Under the pieces are notes generated by a model. That model was given only the letters and a program-made list of their open reading frames with translations, was not told where the DNA came from and made no database searches. The position numbers were made by a program, and so were the translations under genes. Shown here in pieces: positions 16,447-24,291 of a stretch of 38,938 nt of DNA. Source of the DNA: an uncultured Alistipes sp. GTDB taxonomy: Bacteria; Bacteroidota; Bacteroidia; Bacteroidales; Rikenellaceae. The stretch is from contig UROX01000003.1 in the NCBI GenBank assembly GCA_900549685.1, forward strand, positions 1-38,938, written 5' to 3'. The number at the start of each line of letters is the position of its first letter. The first letter of the stretch is position 1.

Positions 16447-17295
16447 ATCGTTTCGTTGTTTCGGATTTTCGGTGCGGCGTTCCCATGTATACCCGTACTT
16501 CCCGGCAAAATATATTCCGGAATTTTCCGTAAACCGTCCGTCCGGGATTCCTGGCATGCGAACTTTCGCAAGATCGTCATTTGTAGCGTAATTTCAAAGT
16601 CCCGTATCGGCTTCGGTCGGTACCGATGCCGGTCCGATGGCCGGGTACGGTGCCGGAATCTGTCCGGCGGAACCGTTCCCCGGCTCTTTTGGTCCGTTCT
16701 CCGGAAAAATACGGTCCTTTGCGAGAAGCCGTTCCCGGGTGGGGCGTCGGCCGGACAGTCCGGGCTTTGCTGTCGGGATCGCTTCCCGGGGAGCTTTTTC
16801 GAACGGTTCGGTTCGGCCGCACGGGGCAAACTGTCGTGCAGTTTTCCTGAATGTAAGTTTTCCCTGTTTCCACGCTTCCTGCATCGTCGTTTCGAGCGAG
16901 GTCGGACCGGCTGTCGTATTCTTCGTAATCATTCCGTGTTCGCCGTAGCCGGTGGAATATTCGAGTTTCGGCAGCCTCCGGAGTACGGGACGTGTGTCGT
17001 TGTCCGGCCTTCGCCGGTTCTGTCCGACCCGAAAGAAGGGGGCGGAGCTATGGGCGGCGGTCGGATAAGATGGCTTCAGATGCCGGTATTGCGCGGGATA
17101 TGTGCTGCCGGCGAACAAAGAGGCTGCCTGCGGAAAGCGGGCAGCCTCTTTGCTGTGTTCGTTATGTTTTTTGTTTGTCCGGTCTGTCGGACAGGTCTCC
17201 ATTGTTCCGATAGGGCGCGGATATTCATGCCGGAACGTGTCCCGAAGACGGTCCGTGCGGAGCCGGTGAATTTTCCCGTGCCGTGCGGCGAAGGA
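16447..17295. other. Gene-free interval upstream of the nitroreductase gene
   Basis: About 850 bp without a recognisable gene. It holds a weak promoter candidate near 16506 and a 13-bp hairpin at 17116-17152. Open frames on both strands have arginine- and proline-rich translations and run through the hairpin, as expected of non-coding high-GC sequence. Nothing else was seen. Confidence 0.5.
17116..17152 (-). terminator. Terminator-like hairpin downstream of the ROK kinase gene
   Basis: CAAAGAGGCTGCC pairs perfectly with GGCAGCCTCTTTG across an 11-nt loop. As is common in Bacteroidota, the A- and T-rich tracts are part of the stem. It lies about 145 bp past the kinase stop. Confidence 0.65.
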
Positions 17296-18261
17296 TTACT
17301 TGTTGTCGAGACTCTGCCAAACCAGTGCCGAAGCGCCCAGTACGGCCGCGTTCTTGCCGTCGATACCCGAAGGCAACAGCTTGACCTTATTACGGAAAAT
17401 GGGCATCATGTGCATTTCCATGTACTTTTTCGTCGGTTCGAAAATGTACTTTCCGGCTTTGGCCAGTCCGCCGAACAGGAAAATGGCCTCGGGGCTGGTG
17501 ATCGACACGGCGTCGGCCAGGGCGCGGCCGAGCAGCATGCCGGTGTATTCGTAGGCTTCGATGGCCAGCGGATCGCCGTTCAGCGCGGCTTTCGTAATCA
17601 TTTCGGCCGTCAGTTCGTTGTAGGTCATGTGGCGGAATTCACTGTCCTCGATGCGGTCGGCCATCAGCTTGAAGATGGTCCGTTTGATGCCGGTCGCCGA
17701 AACGTAGGTTTCCAGACAGCCCTTGCGACCGCATCCGCAGATACGTCCCGTATGGCTGACCGTCACGTGGCCCAGTTCGCCGGCGAATCCGTCGTGACCG
17801 TAGATCAACTGTCCGTTGGCGACGAATCCGCTGCCCAGTCCGGTGCCCAGCGTCACGACCAGAAAATCCTTCATGCCGCGTGCGCCTCCGTATACCATTT
17901 CGCCCACGGCGGCGGCATTGGCGTCGTTGGTCAGAATGATGGGCTGTGTGGGGAAGAAACGTTTCATTTTTTCGACGAGGTTCACGGCTCCCTTCCACGG
18001 CAGGTTGGGCGCGTTCTCGATCGTTCCCTTGTAATAGTTGCCGTTGGGCGCTCCGATACCGATGCCGACCAGTTCGACCTGATCGCCGGCGGCTTTGAGC
18101 AGATTCTGGATGCCGATGTACAGCTCTTCTATATATTGGTCGGCATCGGGATAGTTACGAGTGGGAAATACGCCTTCGCTGAGGATGTATCCTTTGTCGT
18201 CCACCAATCCGTAGACGGAGTTCGTCCCTCCGATATCTACGCCGATCGCTACTTTTTTCAT
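17296..18261 (-). CDS. ROK-family glucokinase
   Basis: A 321-aa ROK kinase expected to phosphorylate glucose or a related sugar at C6 with ATP, feeding glycolysis. Visible motifs are the phosphate-binding DIGGTNSVYG (9-18), substrate-contact ENAPNLPW (82-89), catalytic D113 in NDANAAAVGE, the second phosphate loop GTGLGSGF (139-146), GELGH (161-165), and the zinc-binding CGCGRKGCLE (175-184). No helix-turn-helix precedes the kinase domain, so it is an enzyme rather than a ROK repressor. Its own promoter lies at 18311-18340. Sugar specificity (glucose versus N-acetylmannosamine or fructose) is inferred. Confidence 0.91.
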   Translation of the reverse strand: MKKVAIGVDIGGTNSVYGLVDDKGYILSEGVFPTRNYPDADQYIEELYIGIQNLLKAAGDQVELVGIGIGAPNGNYYKGTIENAPNLPWKGAVNLVEKMKRFFPTQPIILTNDANAAAVGEMVYGGARGMKDFLVVTLGTGLGSGFVANGQLIYGHDGFAGELGHVTVSHTGRICGCGRKGCLETYVSATGIKRTIFKLMADRIEDSEFRHMTYNELTAEMITKAALNGDPLAIEAYEYTGMLLGRALADAVSITSPEAIFLFGGLAKAGKYIFEPTKKYMEMHMMPIFRNKVKLLPSGIDGKNAAVLGASALVWQSLDNK

Positions 18262-18310
18262 AGGGCAAAATGAGTCTTTGATGTAAGTGAATTGAGTTCG
18301 GTTGTTTTTT

Positions 18311-18340
18311 CAAATATACGCAAAAAAATTTCCGTATCAA
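18311..18340 (-). promoter_or_regulatory. Promoter of the ROK glucokinase gene
   Basis: On the minus strand TTG (18340-18338), a 19-bp spacer and TATATTTG (18318-18311), a full match to the Bacteroidota consensus. The start codon is 49 bp downstream. Confidence 0.75.
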
Positions 18341-18457
18341 TATTTTCCCGTCAAAAAATCCTCCTTCCGCCGGCGATTTACGGTTCGTCGCCCGCCTCCG
18401 TCCCGTGTGGCGGGGCAGGATGCGGCCGGCCGTGATGGGCATTGACGGAAAAGTTTT

Positions 18458-18465
18458 TAACTTTG
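18458..18465 (+). promoter_or_regulatory. -7 box for the polyprenyl synthetase operon
   Basis: TAACTTTG matches TAnnTTTG, 37 bp upstream of the ATG at 18503. The only upstream TTG (18442-18444) is too close, with 13 bp between. Confidence 0.55.
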
Positions 18466-18502
18466 TGTCTCCGGTTCTTCTGCGGAAGACCGGACAAAAA
18501 CG

Positions 18503-19486
18503 ATGACGCTTATGTATTCTTTTCAGGAGTTGCTGAATATCACCGAGAGAGAGCTGGCCTCTCTGCCGTATCCTCCGCGGCCCGAACGTCTTTACGAACC
18601 GGTGGCCTATTCGCTCGAAGAGGGCGGCAAACGCATCCGTCCGGTGGTGCTGTTGATGGCCTGCAATCTGTTCAGCGAGGGAATCGAGTCCGCCAAACCT
18701 GCGGCGCTGGCCGTAGAGATGTTCCACAATTTTACGTTGCTGCACGACGACATCATGGACCGCTCCGATATGCGTCGGGGCAAGCCTGCCGTGCATACCC
18801 GTTGGAACGACAATGTGGCCATCCTTTCCGGCGATGCGATGATGATTCTCGCCTATCGGCTGCTGTGCGGTTCCGACGAGGCCGTGCTGCCCAAGCTGCT
18901 TTCCGTGTTCAACGCGACGGCCCTCGGAGTGTGCGAGGGACAGCAGTTCGACATGGATTTCGAGTCGCGCGACGACGTGACGGTGGGCGAATACCTGCGG
19001 ATGATCGAACTCAAGACCGCCGTCCTGCTGGCCGGAGCGCTCAAGATGGGCGCCCTGTGCGGCGGAGCCGGAGACGACAGGGCCGATCTGCTTTACCGGT
19101 TCGGTATCGCTGTCGGACTGGCGTTCCAGTTGCAGGACGACCTGCTCGATACGTACGGCGATGCCGCCGTGTTCGGCAAGCCCATCGGCGGTGACATCCT
19201 GGCCGGCAAGAAAACGTTCCTGCTCACGACTGCCCTCGAGACAGCCGACGAAGCCGGGCGGACGCGTCTGTTGGAGCTGCTACACGACGGAACGGCCGAA
19301 CCCGCAGCCAAGATCGATGCGGTGCGGGCGATGTACGACGCACTGTCCGTGCGCGAGGCGACCGAGAAGGCGATTGCGGCCTATTTCGACGAGGCGGAAC
19401 GCACGCTGCACGGTCTGAAACTGCCCGACGAGAGGACGCAGCCGCTTCGCGAGTGGGCGCATAAATTGTTGAACCGCAACCGATAG
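18503..19486 (+). CDS. Polyprenyl synthetase (trans-prenyl diphosphate synthase)
   Basis: A 327-aa class I prenyltransferase that condenses isopentenyl diphosphate units onto an allylic primer. It carries GGKRIRP (41-47), the first aspartate-rich motif DDIMD (82-86) followed by RRGKP, and the second DDLLD (212-216). There is no two-residue insertion in the first motif, and Phe78 sits five residues before it. This pattern is typical of geranylgeranyl-type rather than bacterial farnesyl-type enzymes. The chain length of the product is inferred and uncertain (C15-C20 or longer). An alternative ATG is at 18512. The U32 gene starts 8 bp after the stop, so the genes form an operon. Confidence 0.92.
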   Translation: MTLMYSFQELLNITERELASLPYPPRPERLYEPVAYSLEEGGKRIRPVVLLMACNLFSEGIESAKPAALAVEMFHNFTLLHDDIMDRSDMRRGKPAVHTRWNDNVAILSGDAMMILAYRLLCGSDEAVLPKLLSVFNATALGVCEGQQFDMDFESRDDVTVGEYLRMIELKTAVLLAGALKMGALCGGAGDDRADLLYRFGIAVGLAFQLQDDLLDTYGDAAVFGKPIGGDILAGKKTFLLTTALETADEAGRTRLLELLHDGTAEPAAKIDAVRAMYDALSVREATEKAIAAYFDEAERTLHGLKLPDERTQPLREWAHKLLNRNR

Positions 19487-19494
19487 ACCGGCCG

Positions 19495-20751
19495 ATGAAA
19501 CGCAGCGACATCGAGATCATGGCCCCCGTGGGGTGCTACGAATCGCTGGCCGCCGCCGTGCAGGCCGGGGCCGATTCCATTTATTTCGGGGTCGAACAGC
19601 TCAATATGCGGGCGCGTTCGTCTTTCAACTTCACGCTGGACGATCTCTCGAGAATCGTTTCCGTCGCCCGCGAAAACGGGATCAAGACCTATCTGACCGT
19701 CAATACGATTCTCTACGACGAGGATCTGGCGCCCATGCGCCGGATCATGGATCATGCCCTGAGGGAGGGAATCGATGCGGTGATCGTCTCGGATCAGGCG
19801 GCCATCGCTTATGCCCGTTCCATCGGGCTGGAGGTGCATATCTCCACGCAGTTGAGCCTGTCGAACATCGAGTCCGTGGCGTTTTACGCCCGGTATGCCG
19901 ACGTGGTGGTGCTGGCACGCGAGTTGAGCATCCCTCAGGTCAAAGCGATCGCCCGGGCCATCCGCGAGCGGGACATCCGGGGACCGAAGGGCGAACTCGT
20001 CCGCATCGAGATGTTCGCGCACGGGGCATTGTGTATGGCTGTTTCCGGCAAATGCTACCTCAGCCTGCACCATACGGGCTGTTCGGCCAACCGGGGCAGC
20101 TGCCGGCAGGTGTGCCGCCGGGCCTATACGGCGCGGGACAAGGACACCGGCGAGGAGCTGAACGTGGAGAACCAGTATATCATGTCGCCCAAGGACCTGT
20201 GTACGGTCGATTTTCTGGATCTTTTTCTCGATGCCGGAGTGCGGGTGCTCAAGATCGAGGGACGTGCCCGCTCGGCGGAGTATGTCAAGCGTGTGGTCGA
20301 GTGTTACGACGAGGCGTTGAGGGCTATCGAGGCGGGTACCTATACGCCCGAGAAGGCGGCCGTGTGGAAGGAGCGTCTGCGCACCGTGTTCAATCGCGGT
20401 TTCTGGGGCGGTTACTATCAGGGCGAGAAGGCCGGCGAGTGGACCCGCCATTACGGGTCGTCGGCCACGATGCGCAAAGTCTATGTAGGCAAGGTGACCA
20501 ACTACTTCGCCCGGATCGGCGTGGTCGAGGTGCAGGTCGAGGCGGCTCCGATCCGTGTGGGCGAGTCCGCTTTCATTACCGGCGAGACGACCGGCGTGCT
20601 CGAATTCGTGCCCGACGATATCCGTGTGGCTTTCGAGTCCGTGGACGAGGCTCCGCAGGGCGTCTTTTGCTCGATCAAGGTGCCCTCCGTCGTACGGCGG
20701 GGCGACAAACTCTATAAAACGGTACCTGTGGACCCGTCGCGCTGCGATTGA
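19495..20751 (+). CDS. U32 family peptidase-like protein (RNA hydroxylation type)
   Basis: A 418-aa protein with the U32 signature at residues 172-190 (EMFAHGALCMAVSGKCYLS), followed by C196, C203 and C207 in HTGCSANRGSCRQVC. These cysteines, with C180 and C187, are the usual candidates for iron-sulfur binding in this family. Early motifs are MAPVGCYESLAAAVQAGADS and VHISTQLSLSN. Characterised relatives are the tRNA/rRNA hydroxylation proteins TrhP and RlhA; older annotations call them collagenase-like proteases. An RNA-modifying role is therefore at least as likely as proteolysis. It shares the operon with the polyprenyl synthetase, with no obvious pathway link. Confidence 0.88.
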   Translation: MKRSDIEIMAPVGCYESLAAAVQAGADSIYFGVEQLNMRARSSFNFTLDDLSRIVSVARENGIKTYLTVNTILYDEDLAPMRRIMDHALREGIDAVIVSDQAAIAYARSIGLEVHISTQLSLSNIESVAFYARYADVVVLARELSIPQVKAIARAIRERDIRGPKGELVRIEMFAHGALCMAVSGKCYLSLHHTGCSANRGSCRQVCRRAYTARDKDTGEELNVENQYIMSPKDLCTVDFLDLFLDAGVRVLKIEGRARSAEYVKRVVECYDEALRAIEAGTYTPEKAAVWKERLRTVFNRGFWGGYYQGEKAGEWTRHYGSSATMRKVYVGKVTNYFARIGVVEVQVEAAPIRVGESAFITGETTGVLEFVPDDIRVAFESVDEAPQGVFCSIKVPSVVRRGDKLYKTVPVDPSRCD

Positions 20752-20798
20752 ATGCCCGTCGCGGTTTTGCCCGGCGCAGAAGAACGATCCTGAAGAAT

Positions 20799-21881
20799 AT
20801 GACCGAACCGAAAACCGAAAACAGCCAGGGTGCCCTGAGCCGGATCCGGCTCAGGGGTGCCCTCTATCCGATCGTCATCGGTCTGGGCGTGGTGGGGTAT
20901 ATGCTGTGGAAAGATTTCGATGCCGAAGTGTTTTCGGGCCTCGATTTCACGTGGCGTTCGGTGTTCTGGCTTTTCATGGCGGTCTTTTTCATGTTCGGCC
21001 GCGATCTGGGCTATATCGTCCGCATTCGGGTACTCAGCGGCCGGGAGTTGTCGTGGATACAGGCTTTCCGCATCATTATGCTTTGGGAGTTCACCTCGGC
21101 CGTGACGCCGTCCGCCGTCGGAGGGACGAGCGTAGCCATCGTCTACGTGCATAAGGAGGGACTCAGCGTGGGGCGCAGTTCGGCCATCGTGATGCTGACT
21201 TCGTTTCTGGACGAAGTGTATTTTATCGTGATGTTCCCGCTGGTGATGTTTCTCGTGGGAAGGACCGAACTGTTCGACGTCGCCGCTTCGAGTGCCGTGG
21301 CCCGCAGCCTGATGAATTTCGCCATGATCGGCTACTTCGTCAAACTGGCCTACGTGCTGTTGCTTTCCTACGGATTGTTCATCAATCCCCACGGTCTGAA
21401 ATGGCTTCTGGTCCGGATATTCAGGCTGAGGTTCCTGCGCCGGTGGGCGCAGGGGGCCGAAAAGACGGGAACCGACATCGTCCTCTCGTCGCAGGAGATC
21501 CGGCGCCACGGCTTCCGTTTCTGGTTCGAGGCGGGAGCTTCGACATTCCTGTCGTGGAGTTCGCGCTATCTGGTAGCCAATGCGTTGATTATGGCTTTCT
21601 TCTCGGTGAGCGATCAGTTTCTGCTCTTCGCCCGGCAGTTGGTCATGTGGATCATGATGCTCGTCATGCCCACGCCCGGAGGCAGCGGATTCGCCGAATA
21701 TGTCTTCAGCACTTATTGCCGCGATCTGATCGAAGTGCCAGCGGCGCTGCAACTCGGGGCGGCGACCCTCATCGCGCTGTTGTGGCGCGGAGTGACGTAT
21801 TATCCCTATCTGGCCGTCGGAGCGGTGATCTTTCCCCGCTGGGTCAGACGCAAGTTCGGAAAAAAGACTTCGGCAGCCTGA
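20799..21881 (+). CDS. Flippase-like integral membrane protein (LPG synthase TM / UPF0104 family)
   Basis: A 360-aa inner-membrane protein with about seven or eight hydrophobic segments (for example YPIVIGLGVVGYML, VFWLFMAVFFMFG, FIVMFPLVMFLVG, LAYVLLLSYGLF). Conserved family residues include TSAVTPSAVGGTSVA and, near the end, MPTPGGSGFAEYVF, the sequence hallmark of the MprF-type flippase/UPF0104 family. The substrate is unknown and is presumed to be a lipid or lipid-linked compound. The start at 20799 is the first ATG; the frame is open back to a TTG at 20748 overlapping the U32 stop. A weak terminator follows at 22046. Confidence 0.85.
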   Translation: MTEPKTENSQGALSRIRLRGALYPIVIGLGVVGYMLWKDFDAEVFSGLDFTWRSVFWLFMAVFFMFGRDLGYIVRIRVLSGRELSWIQAFRIIMLWEFTSAVTPSAVGGTSVAIVYVHKEGLSVGRSSAIVMLTSFLDEVYFIVMFPLVMFLVGRTELFDVAASSAVARSLMNFAMIGYFVKLAYVLLLSYGLFINPHGLKWLLVRIFRLRFLRRWAQGAEKTGTDIVLSSQEIRRHGFRFWFEAGASTFLSWSSRYLVANALIMAFFSVSDQFLLFARQLVMWIMMLVMPTPGGSGFAEYVFSTYCRDLIEVPAALQLGAATLIALLWRGVTYYPYLAVGAVIFPRWVRRKFGKKTSAA

Positions 21882-22045
21882 TCCATTCCGAATACAGGCA
21901 CGCGTCCTATCGTTTCCCCTTATAGCGCGGTCGATCCGGATATGCGGTTCCCGACCGTGAATGACAGCGGTCGGCGTAAGATATACCTGTGGAACGTCGG
22001 TAAATCGAAGTGGGTTGTCTTTAGAAAGCTGCATCGCGAATGCGG

Positions 22046-22078
22046 AGCGCCGGTTTTTCGGAAAACCCGGACGCTTTT
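22046..22078 (+). terminator. Imperfect terminator after the polyprenyl synthetase operon
   Basis: AGCG-CCGG-TTTT pairs with AAAA-CCCGG-CGCT with mismatches, followed by TTTTCC. It sits between convergent operons. Confidence 0.4.
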
Positions 22079-22112
22079 CCTGCTTGCGTGAGTATCCGCA
22101 TCGCCCGGTCTA

Positions 22113-22817
22113 TTATCCTTTTTCGTTTCTTGAGGGAAAAAGCGAAGCGTCGTTTTTCAGCAGTGCTTCGGCGGTCGCCATATCGACGGGGGTGGTGATT
22201 TTGATGTTGGAATAAGCGCCCTCGCAGAGATGGATTTCGTGTCCGCATGCCTCCACGACGCTCGCATCGTCCGTGAATCGTTCGTCGTAGGGACGTTCGT
22301 AGGCTTCCCGGATGACGGAGGCCCGGAATGTCTGGGGGGTCTGCACGATGCGGAAACGGCTCCGATCTACGATACGGCTTGCCGTGCCGTCTAATTCCCG
22401 CAACGAATCGACCGGCGGTACGACCGGAATGGCGGCTCCGAATGTCCGGGCGTCCTCGACGGTCCGGCGGATCATATCCCCGCTTACCAGCGGACGCACG
22501 CCGTCGTGTACGGCGACCAGTTCCGCGTCGCCGATGTGCGCCAGTCCTCTGCGGACCGATTCGAATCGGGTCTGCCCGCCTTCGCAGAGGGTATGCGTGC
22601 GGTCGAATCCGTATTCCTTGCAGAGGCTCTGCCAGTGGGCGATGTGGGTTTTCGGCAGAACCACGACGATGCGGCAGCCCTCCAGCGCCTCGGCGAACCG
22701 TTCGACGGTGTGCATCAGGATCGGGCGGCCGCCGATCGGCAGAAATTGTTTGGGCTGTCGGGCCTGCATGCGGCTTCCGCTGCCTCCGGCTACGATGATG
22801 ACGGCTATGGACGACAT
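22113..22817 (-). CDS. ispD: 2-C-methyl-D-erythritol 4-phosphate cytidylyltransferase IspD
   Basis: IspD (234 aa) transfers CMP from CTP to methylerythritol 4-phosphate, the third step of the MEP isoprenoid pathway. The nucleotide-binding start VIIVAGGSGSRM then PKQFLPIGGRPI is diagnostic, followed by CEGGQTRFESVRRGL, VHDGVRPLV, QTPQTFR, FTDDASVVEACG and NIKITTPVDMATAEALL. Length is normal. The start at 22817 lies inside the end of the epimerase gene (13-bp overlap), so translation is probably coupled. It is the last gene of a four-gene minus operon. Confidence 0.96.
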   Translation of the reverse strand: MSSIAVIIVAGGSGSRMQARQPKQFLPIGGRPILMHTVERFAEALEGCRIVVVLPKTHIAHWQSLCKEYGFDRTHTLCEGGQTRFESVRRGLAHIGDAELVAVHDGVRPLVSGDMIRRTVEDARTFGAAIPVVPPVDSLRELDGTASRIVDRSRFRIVQTPQTFRASVIREAYERPYDERFTDDASVVEACGHEIHLCEGAYSNIKITTPVDMATAEALLKNDASLFPSRNEKG

Positions 22818-23854
22818 GTTTTTCGGTCTTCGAGGTAGGCCCGGACGGTCCGGGCGATGGTTTCTTCGAGGGGAGTGTATCGGAAGTCGATGGTTCGGAG
22901 CAGTTCGCTTCCGTCGTATCGTAGACAGTCGGTGGCGTCGGTCACGAACGAGTCGGGCAACATGCGTTTGCGTCCGGTCGCCCGGCTGATCCGGGCATCG
23001 AGCCGGGCCAGCATTTGTAAAACGGTTTTTCCTACGCGGATCCGGGGCCGGCTGTGTCCGGCCGTTTCGGCTACGCGGTCGGCGAGTTCGCGGAACGACA
23101 GATCGCCTGCCGAGACGATAAATCGCCTGCCCGCGGCCTGCGGTGTCTGGGCCAGGCAGACCATGGCCTGTGCGACGTCGCGCACGTCCACGTAGCCTTT
23201 GACGCCTTCGGTGTAGAACAGGCGGTTCCGGACAGCCTGCGCGATCAGCGCCGCACTGCCCCGGCGCCAGTCGCCTTCGCCGAGAATGATCGACGGATTG
23301 ACGATCACGGCGCGCAGACCCTGCTGCATGCCGCGGCGGACGGTGTTTTCGGCGTATATTTTGCTGATGCCGTAGGCCGAACGGCCTACGAGGCTGTTGA
23401 GGATGCAATCTTCCGTGATCGGAGCTTCGGCGTCGAGCGGTCGGCCCAGCGTGGCGATCGAACTGACGTGGACCAGAAGTTCCACGCCGCATTCCAGACA
23501 GCTATTGACGATGTGCGTGGCGATTTCCGTATTGGACGATACGACCGCTTCCGCATCGGCGGGGTCGAACGATACCCGGGCTGCGCAGTGGAACACGATG
23601 TCGGTGCCGCGGAGAGCCTCGTCGAGTTCGTGCGGATTGTTGAGTGCCGTCGTGCGGAATTCGATCCTGTCGCGGAGCGCTGCCGTGCCCGTCCTTTCCA
23701 GTGTCCGTTTCAGCAGCCCTCTGTCGCTTTTTTCGCGGACCAGCAGTTTCACCCGGCAGCCCTCGTTCAGCAAGGCTGCGACCAGATGGCTGCCCAGCAT
23801 GCCTGTGCCGCCCGTGACGGCGATTTTCTTTTCGGTCAGAGTTGCGTGTGTCAA
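22805..23854 (-). CDS. NAD-dependent epimerase/dehydratase (extended SDR)
   Basis: A 349-aa extended short-chain dehydrogenase. It has the dinucleotide-binding GGTGMLG (15-21), HCAARVSFDP, HVSSIATLG with the catalytic Ser near 131-132, and Y161-x3-K165 in SAYGISK. It resembles the NAD-dependent epimerase/dehydratase group acting on nucleotide sugars or dihydroflavonol-like substrates; the substrate is unknown. No ATG fits: the first Met in frame lies inside the cofactor loop. A TTG at 23854 overlaps the stop of the preceding gene (TTGA) and gives a normal N-terminus, so it is taken as the start. The frame is open further upstream without family similarity. Confidence 0.86.
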   Translation of the reverse strand: MTHATLTEKKIAVTGGTGMLGSHLVAALLNEGCRVKLLVREKSDRGLLKRTLERTGTAALRDRIEFRTTALNNPHELDEALRGTDIVFHCAARVSFDPADAEAVVSSNTEIATHIVNSCLECGVELLVHVSSIATLGRPLDAEAPITEDCILNSLVGRSAYGISKIYAENTVRRGMQQGLRAVIVNPSIILGEGDWRRGSAALIAQAVRNRLFYTEGVKGYVDVRDVAQAMVCLAQTPQAAGRRFIVSAGDLSFRELADRVAETAGHSRPRIRVGKTVLQMLARLDARISRATGRKRMLPDSFVTDATDCLRYDGSELLRTIDFRYTPLEETIARTVRAYLEDRKTCRP

Positions 23855-24291
23855 TCTTGTCGGTCGTTTTGTGCTTCCCAGATGATTTTTTTCCCGAAAC
23901 CGAGCCGGTTGTCGGTCAGTTTCATGTAGTCGGGCCGGATGACCCACAGGTCGAGGTCCATCACGGCGGCGTATGGAAACTGTGTCAGGTAGGCTTTCCT
24001 GATTTCGCTCTTTTCTTCCTCCGAAGGTCCGGTCATCGTGCCCCGGATCTGCAGTCCCTGTACTTTGCCTATCGTGCGCGTTTCGAGAACGATCGAGGCG
24101 GCGACTTTCGGGTTTTCCCGCAGATGGGCCGCGTGGAGCGTCTTGTCCGACGAGGTGACGGCGAATGCGTTCCGCTGCGGAAGGTAGGCGTAGAAAAGGT
24201 TGCAGCAGTGAAGTGTGCCGCCGGCACAGGTGGCCAGCGTCAGCACGTGGTGCGCTCCGATGAATTCGGCGATGCGTTTGTCGGGCGTCAT
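23851..24291 (-). CDS. PNPOx-fold flavin-binding protein
   Basis: A 146-aa protein of the pyridoxamine 5-phosphate oxidase-like split-barrel family. It shows HHVLTLATCAGGTLHCCNLFYAYLP, FAVTSSDKTLHAAHLRENPKVAASI, and GLQIRGTM, the usual strand pattern of small FMN- or F420-binding family members. It is shorter than true PdxH and lacks its C-terminal substrate motif, so vitamin B6 synthesis is unlikely. The ATG at 24291 overlaps the stop of the M23 gene by 4 bp (ATGA). Confidence 0.83.
   Translation of the reverse strand: MTPDKRIAEFIGAHHVLTLATCAGGTLHCCNLFYAYLPQRNAFAVTSSDKTLHAAHLRENPKVAASIVLETRTIGKVQGLQIRGTMTGPSEEEKSEIRKAYLTQFPYAAVMDLDLWVIRPDYMKLTDNRLGFGKKIIWEAQNDRQD

Noticed and set aside
16594..17202. 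Possible 202-aa protein on the minus strand between the nitroreductase and ROK genes
   Set aside because: Its start runs through the terminator-like hairpin at 17116-17152, it has no promoter, and no part of the translation resembles a known family.
15349..18273. A 974-codon open frame on the plus strand over the nitroreductase and ROK genes
   Set aside because: It is antisense to two well-supported genes and has no domain pattern or promoter.
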